Origin: Pseudomonadota bacterium
Lineage (GTDB): Bacteria; Desulfobacterota; Desulfobulbia; Desulfobulbales; Desulfocapsaceae
DNA length: 64,000 bases
Direction of reading: 5' to 3'
Assembly (NCBI GenBank): GCA_018821985.1
Contig: JAHJKP010000013.1
Span: 186,001 to 250,000 of the forward strand
Shown here: positions 28,585-36,288 of the stretch, one piece after another
How the letters are laid out: every line of letters starts with the position of its first letter
Numbering within the stretch: the first letter of the stretch is position 1
Translations under genes and position numbers: made by a program
The notes under the pieces: model-generated
Seen by the model: only the letters and a program-made list of their open reading frames with translations
What the model was told of the DNA's origin: nothing
Databases searched by the model: none

Positions 28585-30519
28585 ATGGCAATCTTTAAAG
28601 GAAACGATGTCCATGTGGTCGCTCCTGATGTGGCGATTTCTTTTTTCAAGGGGATCATGCCCTTTAATACTCTGGATGAGAATACGCTGAGAAATATCGC
28701 CCGCCATTGCCGGATTGATTTTTTCCCCAAAGGGACCAGGATGCTCACCGCTGGCTTCACAGAGGTTACCCATCTCTATCTGATCCAGCGGGGCGGGGTC
28801 AAGGCCTTTATCGAAGATGATAACGGCGAGGTGACCCTGAAGGATTTCAGGGGGGAAGGCGCCTATGTCGGGGCCCTGGCCATTATCCGCGGTACTCCTG
28901 CCAATCTCAATATCGAGACGGTGGAGGATACCTTCTGTTTCCTTCTGCCCCGGGAAATATTTCTTGATCTCATCGAAAAACAGGCATCCTTTGCCCATTA
29001 TTATCTGAAGAGTTTTTCTGAAAAGATTGTTACCACCGCCTATAATGAGCTGCGCCATCATAAGGTGGCGCGGCGGAGCAACGAGGACCTCTATCTTTTC
29101 ACCATCAAGGTCGGTGATCTGGTGAAGAGCTTACGTAAGGTCGGGGCAAATGCCACGATTCAGGCGGCGGCTGCCCTTATGTCGGAGTTCCGGGTGGGTT
29201 GTCTGCTGATCCATGATGCGGTCGATGAAGACAAGATTGTCGGCATTATCACCGACCGGGATTTGCGGAGCAAGGTGGTTGCCGCCGGCATGGATTACAG
29301 ACAGCCGGTTACGACCATCATGAACAGTCCGGTGCAGACAGTACTCTCTCAATCGCTCTGTTTTGATGTGCTGTTGAAGATGATGGACACCGGGATTCAT
29401 CATCTGGCGGTGGAGCGCGGCGGCCGGATTGTGGGGGTGATTACCTCCCATGATATCATGCTCCTGCAGGGCCATTCGCCCTATTATTTGTTCAAAGAGA
29501 TTCGCGGCCAGCAGCAGATTGCCGGATTGTATCCCCTGGCCCAGAAGATCCCGGAGGTGATTCGGGGACTGATCGGGGAAGGGGCCAAGGCCGGAAATAT
29601 TACCCAGATGATCGCCATCCTTAACGACCATATCTTGGGAAGGATGTTGACCCTGTTGGAAAAAGAGTTGGGGCCGCCTCCCGTGCCTTATTGCTGGTTG
29701 CTGCTGGGGAGTGAAGGACGTCGGGAGCAGACCTTCAAGACCGATCAGGACAATGCCATTATTTATGCCGATCCTGTGGATGAGGTCGAGCGGCAGGCGG
29801 CAGAGACATATTTTAAGGACTTTGCCGCCAAAGCTATTGATCATCTGGTAAACTGTGGCTATCCGCTCTGCCCCGGTGAAATCATGGCCATTAATCCGCT
29901 CTGGTGTCAGCCTTTCTCCGTGTGGAAACAATATTTTGAACGCTGGATTGCAGCGCCTGATCCCCAGGAGCTGCTTAACTCCACTATCTTTTTTGATTTT
30001 CGAGCGGGATTCGGAGAGACGATGCTGGCTGAAGATCTGCGCGCGCATTTAAACAGGGGGATAGCAGGGAAAGATGTTTTTTTATTCCATATGGCCCGTC
30101 AGTGTATGGACAGTCGTGTTCCACTCTCTTTTTTCAAGAATTTTATTGTCGAAAAAAATGGAGAGCATAAAAATCGCCTGGATATTAAACGTCAAGGGCT
30201 GAGCCCTTTTGTTAATTTTGCCCGGGTGCTGGCCCTTAAATATGGGGTGAAAGAGACCAATACCCTGGCTCGTCTGAAGGCCCTGATGGAAGGCGAATAT
30301 ATTCAAGGGGAATTATGGTCTGCGGCAAGTGAGGCCTATGAGCTGCAGATGCAGCAGCGTCTGATTCATCAATTGAAGCAGATTGAAGAAGGGACCCTTC
30401 CCGATAACCATATCGATCCGGCGGATCTCTCCGACCTGGAACGGAGGATGCTTAAAGATGCCTTTACCGTCATTGAAAGGCTCTATGGTGTTCTGGGTCA
30501 GATGTATCCGGTGTCATGA
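28585..30519 (+). CDS. Cyclic-nucleotide-binding / CBS / DUF294 nucleotidyltransferase-like protein
   Basis: A 644-residue cytosolic signalling protein. Domains in order: cNMP-binding fold (about residues 12-130, GTRMLTAGFTEVTHLYLIQRGGVKAFIEDDNG), paired CBS domains (about 155-290), DUF294 nucleotidyltransferase core with GSEGRREQ near residue 375 and the acidic DQDNAIIY, and a DUF294 C-terminal domain (about 490-640). Related proteins are thought to sense nucleotides and are often found beside Acs/ActP-type acetate genes. Activity is not established; the architecture is clear. The Shine-Dalgarno GGAGGG supports the ATG. Confidence 0.9.
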   Translation: MAIFKGNDVHVVAPDVAISFFKGIMPFNTLDENTLRNIARHCRIDFFPKGTRMLTAGFTEVTHLYLIQRGGVKAFIEDDNGEVTLKDFRGEGAYVGALAIIRGTPANLNIETVEDTFCFLLPREIFLDLIEKQASFAHYYLKSFSEKIVTTAYNELRHHKVARRSNEDLYLFTIKVGDLVKSLRKVGANATIQAAAALMSEFRVGCLLIHDAVDEDKIVGIITDRDLRSKVVAAGMDYRQPVTTIMNSPVQTVLSQSLCFDVLLKMMDTGIHHLAVERGGRIVGVITSHDIMLLQGHSPYYLFKEIRGQQQIAGLYPLAQKIPEVIRGLIGEGAKAGNITQMIAILNDHILGRMLTLLEKELGPPPVPYCWLLLGSEGRREQTFKTDQDNAIIYADPVDEVERQAAETYFKDFAAKAIDHLVNCGYPLCPGEIMAINPLWCQPFSVWKQYFERWIAAPDPQELLNSTIFFDFRAGFGETMLAEDLRAHLNRGIAGKDVFLFHMARQCMDSRVPLSFFKNFIVEKNGEHKNRLDIKRQGLSPFVNFARVLALKYGVKETNTLARLKALMEGEYIQGELWSAASEAYELQMQQRLIHQLKQIEEGTLPDNHIDPADLSDLERRMLKDAFTVIERLYGVLGQMYPVS

Positions 30520-30666
30520 TGGCGTTGCCAAAAGGCCCAAATACTGCGTTGCCCTGCATCCTTCGTCACTGTGGCGTACCTAAAACGCCTCATTCTTCAG
30601 GTCTTGCGCGCCTCGGCTTTCGGCTTTTTGGCTTAGCCATCTTCTTGATAATTTTTTAGCGAGACG
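30520..30666. repeat. Probable dispersed intergenic repeat sequence
   Basis: The gap between the DUF294 gene and the exonuclease gene holds an imperfectly palindromic GC-rich stretch (GGCGTTGCCAAAAGGCC...GGCTTTCGGCTTTTTGGCTTAGCC). Its texture resembles dispersed intergenic repeats known from Geobacter and Desulfobulbales-type genomes. No coding content seen. Confidence 0.35.
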
Positions 30667-31383
30667 ATGATGATGAATTTTCTGAAGCCCAGCTCCTGGT
30701 TTTCCCCGCCTCATCCGATCATTGTGCAGAACAGGGAGGCGTTTGCCAACTTTGATCAATCCAGGCCCCTTGGTGAATACACCTTTGTGGTCTGTGATAC
30801 CGAGCTGACAGGGTTAGACCAGAAGCGGGATGAAATCATCTCCATTGGCGCGGTTTTGATCAGAGATCTGCAGATTGATCTCGGGGCCACTTTCCATCAA
30901 TATGTCAGACCAGAGAATATTGAGCATACCCAGGCCACCCTGATCCACAGAATCACCCCGCAGCAACTGGCCCAGGCGCCTCCCATAGAGGAGGTGCTGC
31001 CTGCCTTTATAGAGTTTGCGGACAGCAGTCTCATGGTGGGTCATTGTGTGGGGCTTGATATGGGGTTCTTGAACAGGGCAGCTCGGAAGGCCCTTGGCGG
31101 AACCCTGTCAAATCCGGGGATTGATACCATGCGCATGGCTCAGGGCTATCGCCGGGTGCTGCTGGGTCATTTTCATCAAGAAGACGATCATGCAGCCAGT
31201 TATGTCCTGGAGGATCTGGCTAAAGAGTACAACCTCCCCATTTTTAAACCGCATGATGCCCTTGAGGATGCGATACAGACGGCTTATCTGTTTCTTTTTT
31301 TCCTCAAGAAATTCAGGAAAGGTGGTCTGCTGACCTTGAAGGATATCTATCAGGCCGGACGGGTGGGAAGCTTTCGCTATTGA
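30667..31383 (+). CDS. DnaQ-like 3'-5' exonuclease domain protein
   Basis: 238 residues with an RNase T/DnaQ exonuclease domain: the ExoI motif DTELTGLD (D44, E46), a middle HRITPQQL...VGHCVGLDMGFLNRA segment (ExoII), and ExoIII YVLEDLAKEY...HDALEDA. No other polymerase domain, so it is a stand-alone proofreading-type or PolC-like exonuclease. It follows the DUF294 protein, a neighbour pair also known in other proteobacteria. Three consecutive ATGs (30667, 30670, 30676 region) make the exact start uncertain. Confidence 0.87.
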   Translation: MMMNFLKPSSWFSPPHPIIVQNREAFANFDQSRPLGEYTFVVCDTELTGLDQKRDEIISIGAVLIRDLQIDLGATFHQYVRPENIEHTQATLIHRITPQQLAQAPPIEEVLPAFIEFADSSLMVGHCVGLDMGFLNRAARKALGGTLSNPGIDTMRMAQGYRRVLLGHFHQEDDHAASYVLEDLAKEYNLPIFKPHDALEDAIQTAYLFLFFLKKFRKGGLLTLKDIYQAGRVGSFRY

Positions 31384-31426
31384 GTGTGAAATTATCTTTT
31401 TTATTGGGAATCATTGATAACTTCAC

Positions 31427-31454
31427 TTGACGCAATGTAAAATAAGACTATGCT
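31427..31454 (+). promoter_or_regulatory. Sigma-70 promoter of ilvC
   Basis: TTGACG (31427-31432), 16-base spacer, TATGCT (31449-31454). The predicted start, about 31460, falls immediately before the overlapping hairpins of the leader and about 95 bases before the ilvC ATG. Confidence 0.72.
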
Positions 31455-31458
31455 ACAG

Positions 31459-31490
31459 GGTGCTTTGCAAAGGCACCTTTTTAAGGTGCC
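31459..31490 (+). promoter_or_regulatory. Mutually exclusive hairpins in the ilvC leader
   Basis: The segment AAGGCACC (31470-31477) can pair with the upstream GGTGC-TT (31459-31465) or with the downstream AAGGTGCC (31483-31490; 8-bp stem with a TTT loop), not both. Such overlap is what attenuation or RNA switches use, but there is no long T tract and no leader peptide with branched-chain codons was found. Confidence 0.45.
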
Positions 31491-31556
31491 CTCTCTTCGT
31501 TCATATGGTCGTTTGTTAAGAAAATAAAACCTTTTAAAAAAGATAAGGAGAATAGA

Positions 31557-33029
31557 ATGGGAAAAAACTATTTCAACAGTCTGCCGTTACGTCTGCAGCT
31601 TCAGGAACTGGGACAGTGTCGGTTCATGGACTCTTCCGAGTTTGATGGGGTTGAGGCTTTGCTCGGTAAAAAGATTGTCATTGTCGGCTGTGGCGCTCAA
31701 GGTTTGCATCAAGGGCTTAACCTCAGGGACAGTGGACTTGATATCTCCTATGCCTTGCGGGAAGCGGCCATCAGCGAGAAGCGGCAGTCCTTCAAAAATG
31801 CCAGCACCAATGGTTTTACCGTGGGCACCTTTGAAAAACTGATTCCCAAGGCTGATCTGGTTATCAATCTGACCCCCGACAAACAGCATACCAAGGTGGT
31901 TACCGCCATCATGCCTCTGATGAAGAAGGGTGCCTGTCTCTCTTATTCGCACGGTTTTAATATCGTCGAAGAGGGGATGCAGATCCGTGAGGATCTCACC
32001 GTGATCATGGTGGCCCCCAAATCTCCCGGCACCGAGGTGCGGGAAGAGTATAAACGTGGTTTCGGGGTACCAACTCTGATCGCTGTCCATCGTGAAAATG
32101 ATCCGCAGGGAAAAGGCTGGGACCTAGCCAAGGCTTATGCCTGCGGCACCGGGGCAGATCGTGCCGGTGTCCTGCAATCCTCTTTTGTGGCTGAAGTGAA
32201 GTCTGATCTCATGGGTGAGCAGACTATCCTCTGCGGTATGCTCCAGGCTGGCTCACTCCTCTGTTTCGACAAGATGATCGAAAAAGGGATCGAGGCTGCG
32301 TATGCCTCCAAGTTAATCCAGAACGGCTGGGAGACCATCACAGAGGCCCTTAAGCATGGCGGGATCACCAATATGATGGATCGTCTGACGAATCCGGCCA
32401 AGATTATGGCCTTCACTCTCTCTGAGGAATTGAAGACTATCATGCGCCCTCTTTTTGAAAAACATATGGATGATATCATGTCCGGACATTTTTCCAAGAC
32501 GATGATGAAGGATTGGGCAAAAGATGATGTCAATCTTTTGAAATGGCGGGCAGCCACAGCCAAGAGCGCCTTTGAAAAGGCGGCGTCTACCACGGCAGTC
32601 ATTCCCGAACAGGAATATTTTGATCACGGGATCCTCATGATCGCCATGGTTAAGGCTGGAGTGGAGTTGGCCTTTGACACCATGGTCGCCGCCGGCATCA
32701 AGGAGGAATCCGCCTATTATGAGTCCCTGCATGAAGTACCGCTTATTGCCAATACCATTGCCCGTAAAAAGCTCTATGAGATGAATGTGGTTATCTCCGA
32801 TACTGCGGAATATGGCTGTTATCTGTTTGCGCATGCGGCAGTGCCTCTGCTCGCTGATTTCATGAAGAAGATTGACAGCGACGTCATCGGCAAAGGTCTT
32901 GCCGTGAAGGATAACGGTGTTGATAACGTCAAGCTTATTGCCGTCAACGAGGCGATCCGTTTCACCGGGGTGGAGATGATCGGTGAGGAGCTGCGCTCGT
33001 ATATGGGGTCGATGAAAGCAATCCTGTAA
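31557..33029 (+). CDS. ilvC: Ketol-acid reductoisomerase (class II, long form)
   Basis: Second step of valine/isoleucine synthesis: NADPH-dependent isomeroreduction of acetolactate/acetohydroxybutyrate. The 490-residue length and duplicated C-terminal knot domain mark the class II, E. coli-type enzyme. Seen: the GCGAQG NADP loop, [17 protein letters not shown], and [10 protein letters not shown] for metal binding. It is not accompanied by ilvBN; it sits alone with its own promoter and leader. Shine-Dalgarno AAGGAG is seven bases before the ATG. Confidence 0.97.
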   Translation: MGKNYFNSLPLRLQLQELGQCRFMDSSEFDGVEALLGKKIVIVGCGAQGLHQGLNLRDSGLDISYALREAAISEKRQSFKNASTNGFTVGTFEKLIPKADLVINLTPDKQHTKVVTAIMPLMKKGACLSYSHGFNIVEEGMQIREDLTVIMVAPKSPGTEVREEYKRGFGVPTLIAVHRENDPQGKGWDLAKAYACGTGADRAGVLQSSFVAEVKSDLMGEQTILCGMLQAGSLLCFDKMIEKGIEAAYASKLIQNGWETITEALKHGGITNMMDRLTNPAKIMAFTLSEELKTIMRPLFEKHMDDIMSGHFSKTMMKDWAKDDVNLLKWRAATAKSAFEKAASTTAVIPEQEYFDHGILMIAMVKAGVELAFDTMVAAGIKEESAYYESLHEVPLIANTIARKKLYEMNVVISDTAEYGCYLFAHAAVPLLADFMKKIDSDVIGKGLAVKDNGVDNVKLIAVNEAIRFTGVEMIGEELRSYMGSMKAIL

Positions 33030-33210
33030 GCCTCTTCAGTGAAATCTTCCGGAGTTGTGAGCATAAGCACTTTTAAGAGGAGCGTTTTGTTTATAGGGGA
33101 AAAGCCGTTGACTCCTGTAATTGGGGTTAGTATAAAGGTTTTCGTTGTATGTGTTGCATCATTGGGATTAATTTTTTTACCAAAGAGAAAAATTAAAAAA
33201 GGAGAGAGGT

Positions 33211-33462
33211 ATGAATAATGCTCAGAAGTACTGGCAGGCAAATATCCGGCTCGTTATCGGATGTCTGATTGTCTGGTTTTTCGTTTCTTTCGGGTGCGGC
33301 ATCCTGTTTGTCAATCAGTTGAACGCTATCCGCCTTGGCGGCTATCAACTCGGCTTCTGGTTTGCCCAGCAAGGTTCCATTTACACCTTTGTGGTCCTGA
33401 TATTTTTCTACGCCTGGCGTATGAATCAGCTTGATCGTAAATTCAACGTCGAAGAAGCGTAA
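33211..33462 (+). CDS. DUF4212 small subunit of sodium:solute symporter
   Basis: 83-residue protein with two transmembrane helices (about residues 13-35 and 48-68) and the family pattern YWQANIRL, then GCGILFV and FWFAQQGSIYTFV. DUF4212 proteins are encoded next to, and presumably associate with, VC_2705-type SSS transporters, as here (12-base gap). GGAGAGAGGT precedes the ATG. Confidence 0.93.
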   Translation: MNNAQKYWQANIRLVIGCLIVWFFVSFGCGILFVNQLNAIRLGGYQLGFWFAQQGSIYTFVVLIFFYAWRMNQLDRKFNVEEA

Positions 33463-33474
33463 GGAGACCTGGAC

Positions 33475-35349
33475 ATGACAAATTTAATGATGACCACTTA
33501 CCTTGTGGTCGGTGCGACCTTTGCCCTTTATCTCTTTATTGCCCTTAAATCCCGGGCCAAGAATACCGGCGAGTTTTACGTGGCCGGCAAGGGTATTCAT
33601 CCCGTTTTGAACGGCATGGCCACAGGCGCCGACTGGATGTCAGCTGCCTCTTTCATCTCCATGGCCGGTATGCTCGCCATGGGTGGGTATGACGCCTCAG
33701 CTTACCTGATGGGCTGGACCGGCGGCTACTGTCTGCTGGCCATGCTTCTGGCCCCTTATCTTCGTAAGTATGGCAAATTCACGGTCCCTGAGTTCATCGG
33801 CGACCGTTTCTATTCCCAGTCCGCCCGTCTGGTTGCCGTCATCTGTCTGATCGTTGCCTCGCTGACCTATGTTATCGGTCAGATGAAGGGCATCGGCGTG
33901 GCCTTCTCCCGTTTCCTGGAGATTCCCTTTCAGACCGGGCTCTTCATTGGCATGGGGATCGTCTTTGTCTATGCCGTCCTCGGCGGGATGAAGGGCGTTA
34001 CCTATACCCAGATCGCCCAGTACGTGGTCCTGATCTTTGCCTACACCGTCCCTGCCATCTTTATCTCCTTTCAGCTCACCGGCAACCCCATTCCCCAGCT
34101 TGGGCTGGGTTCAACCTTAAGCGGGAGTGATGGAGTTTTTCTTCTTGATAAACTGGACCAAGTGGTGACGGAGCTGGGATTTTCCGCCTATACCGCCCAG
34201 AAGGGCAGCACCCTCAATATCTTCCTGCTGACCATGTCCCTGATGATCGGTACCGCCGGTCTGCCGCATGTTATCACCCGTTTCTTTACCGTGCCCAAGG
34301 TCAAGGATGCGCGATCATCAGCCGGCTGGGCCCTGGTCTTTATCGCTATTTTGTATACCACTGCCCCTGGAGTTGGAGCAATGGCCCGGATGAACCTGAT
34401 GCACACCATTCAGACCGGAGAAGTAGGCTCACCTGAAGGCAATCTTGCCATCGAGGAACGTCCGCAGTGGATGCGTAACTGGGAAAAGACAGGCCTCCTT
34501 GGATTTGAAGACAAAAACGGTGACGGCAAGATCCAGTATTACAGCGACAACGGCCTGAGTGCCGCCGAGGCCGACCTGGCCGCGGCCCGGAAGGCAGGTG
34601 GTGATGTGACCGCTGCCCAGGCCAAGCTGGATGCTGCTGCTGCGCAACATGCAGAGAGCAAGTTCGCTGGATTTGGCTGGAAAGGGAACGAGATGACCAA
34701 GGTTGACAATGATATCATGGTACTTGCCAACCCTGAGATTGCCAAGCTTCCCAACTGGGTCATCGCCTTGGTGGCAGCCGGTGGTATCGCCGCAGCCCTC
34801 TCCACTGCCGCTGGTCTGCTCCTTGCGATCTCTTCAGCGATCTCTCATGACCTTGTGAAGGGCATGATCGCTAAGAGTATCGATGACAAGACCGAGCTGA
34901 TGTGGGGGCGTGTTGCCATGGCCGGTGCGATTATTGTTGCCGGTTACCTCGGACTTAATCCGCCAGGATTTGCCGCCCAGGTCGTAGCTCTTGCCTTTGG
35001 CCTTGCTGCCTCATCCATCTTCCCTGCTCTCATGATGGGGATTTTTGTCAAACGGATGAACAATGTAGGCGCTATCTGCGGCATGCTGGCAGGTCTGGGT
35101 TCTACCTTGGGATATATCTTCTGGTTCAAGGGTTTCATGTTTATTGCCTCAACCGCCATGGCCCCTGATAATGCCGCGAACTGGTGGATGGGAATCTCTC
35201 CCGGCTCTTTCGGTGCCGTGGGTGCCCTGATCAACTTTATCGTTGCCTTTGCTTTTTCAAGTATTACCAAGGCGCCTCCAGAGCATATTCAACATCTGGT
35301 CGAGGATATTCGTGTTCCCATGGGTGCGGGAGCTGCCCAAAGTCACTGA
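33475..35349 (+). CDS. VC_2705-family sodium:solute symporter (acetate permease-like)
   Basis: A 624-residue SSS transporter with about 13 membrane helices, probably importing acetate or another short monocarboxylate with sodium. Sodium-site region: GKGIHPVLNGMATGADWMSAASF. Between helices, about residues 320-420, is a long soluble insertion with a calcium-loop-like DKNGDGKI (residues 346-353) and an Ala-rich helix (SAAEADLAAARKAGGD). The DKNGDGK loop is found in other VC_2705 members; the Ala-rich helix may be an extra extension. Operon with DUF4212; acs 5 kb upstream fits acetate use. A terminator follows. Confidence 0.92.
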   Translation: MTNLMMTTYLVVGATFALYLFIALKSRAKNTGEFYVAGKGIHPVLNGMATGADWMSAASFISMAGMLAMGGYDASAYLMGWTGGYCLLAMLLAPYLRKYGKFTVPEFIGDRFYSQSARLVAVICLIVASLTYVIGQMKGIGVAFSRFLEIPFQTGLFIGMGIVFVYAVLGGMKGVTYTQIAQYVVLIFAYTVPAIFISFQLTGNPIPQLGLGSTLSGSDGVFLLDKLDQVVTELGFSAYTAQKGSTLNIFLLTMSLMIGTAGLPHVITRFFTVPKVKDARSSAGWALVFIAILYTTAPGVGAMARMNLMHTIQTGEVGSPEGNLAIEERPQWMRNWEKTGLLGFEDKNGDGKIQYYSDNGLSAAEADLAAARKAGGDVTAAQAKLDAAAAQHAESKFAGFGWKGNEMTKVDNDIMVLANPEIAKLPNWVIALVAAGGIAAALSTAAGLLLAISSAISHDLVKGMIAKSIDDKTELMWGRVAMAGAIIVAGYLGLNPPGFAAQVVALAFGLAASSIFPALMMGIFVKRMNNVGAICGMLAGLGSTLGYIFWFKGFMFIASTAMAPDNAANWWMGISPGSFGAVGALINFIVAFAFSSITKAPPEHIQHLVEDIRVPMGAGAAQSH

Positions 35350-35383
35350 TCCTGTAAGGTAGTCAGTTCCTGCTGCGGGCAGG

Positions 35384-35424
35384 ATAAAGGCATTCGTACT
35401 CTGTACGGGTGCCTTTATTTTTTT
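35384..35424 (+). terminator. Intrinsic terminator after the symporter gene
   Basis: 16-bp stem (35384-35399 with 35403-35418, two G-T pairs), loop TCT, followed by seven T residues. Confidence 0.88.
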
Positions 35425-35558
35425 ACCTTTGAGAAAAGTGCAGAGAGAAAGATAAAAAAGGGTAGCGATAGCATCATAAAGTTTATATTATTCTTCGCTT
35501 ATGTTTCTTTCTGCCTGGCTGAATTTTATACTGTCTTTTTATTGAGGTTGTAGAAAAG

Positions 35559-36125
35559 ATGACCAGCTCTCTGTTGCGGCCTGAAAACTGTTGTCTCCAT
35601 ATTATCGATCCGCAACAAAGCCTGATGGCTCATATCCATGAGGCTGATCGGGTCGTTGCCAATATTAGCCGGATGATTGAATGTGCCAGAATCCTCAAGA
35701 TACCCATTCTGGCTAATACTCAGTATCAAAAAGGATTGGGACCCTATGTACCTCAGTTGGAAGAGATGATGGCCGGGATTCCCCGCCCTGATAAAACTGA
35801 GTTTAATGCTCTGGATAATATGGAGACACGGGCGATTATTGATAAATTGCCGGATGCCGTGACAACCCTGATTCTGGCCGGGGTGGAGACCCATATTTGT
35901 ATCTATCAGACGGCCATGGGCCTGCTTGAACGAGGATTGACTCCATGGGTGGTGGCAGATGCGGTCTCCTCACGCAGCAAGGCCAATTATGATCTGGGCT
36001 TGGCTCGTTTGACTGCGGCAGGAGCTGTTGTCGGCCCCGCCGAGATGATTATCTATGAGCTGCTGGGCCGTGCCGGAACCCCTGAATTCAAGGCCATGTT
36101 GCCTTATGTAGTAAGTGGTGAGTAG
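35559..36125 (+). CDS. Isochorismatase-family cysteine hydrolase
   Basis: 188 residues with the alpha/beta cysteine hydrolase triad: D18 (IIDPQQ), K79 (RPDKTEF) and nucleophile C114 (GVETHICIYQT) with the preceding cis-peptide region. Family members hydrolyse isochorismate, nicotinamide or ureido compounds. Neither siderophore nor NAD-salvage genes flank it, so the substrate is unknown. Its stop codon lies inside the left arm of an intergenic repeat cluster. Confidence 0.88.
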   Translation: MTSSLLRPENCCLHIIDPQQSLMAHIHEADRVVANISRMIECARILKIPILANTQYQKGLGPYVPQLEEMMAGIPRPDKTEFNALDNMETRAIIDKLPDAVTTLILAGVETHICIYQTAMGLLERGLTPWVVADAVSSRSKANYDLGLARLTAAGAVVGPAEMIIYELLGRAGTPEFKAMLPYVVSGE

Positions 36126-36276
36126 TAAGGAGTGAGTTGATAGTAATGGCTTTGATAGTAGAGAGTTGAAAACAGAAAACAGTGGCTTTCATTTCTGACT
36201 GTTTCTCTCACCGCTCACCGCTCATCACTCACCGCTCATCGCTAATCACTTACTACTCACTACTAACCACTCAGCA
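36113..36276. repeat. Degenerate short-repeat cluster with inverted arms (GTGAGTAGT / ACTACTCAC units)
   Basis: The 160-base gap before alaS contains near-tandem units related to CTCACCGCTCATC and ACTACTCACTACT on the right (36210-36272), and their reverse-complement-like units (GTAAGTGGTGAGTAGTAAG) on the left (36114-36137), overlapping the end of the hydrolase gene. The two arms can pair imperfectly into a long hairpin. Such heptamer-like repeats are recurrent between genes in some deltaproteobacteria and cyanobacteria. Spacing is irregular, unlike CRISPR. Confidence 0.6.
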
Positions 36277-36288
36277 TTTTTTTATATT

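Noticed and set aside
36180-36275. Repeats before alaS as a CRISPR array
   Set aside because: Unit length and spacing are irregular, units differ, and there are no spacer-length unique sequences or cas genes.
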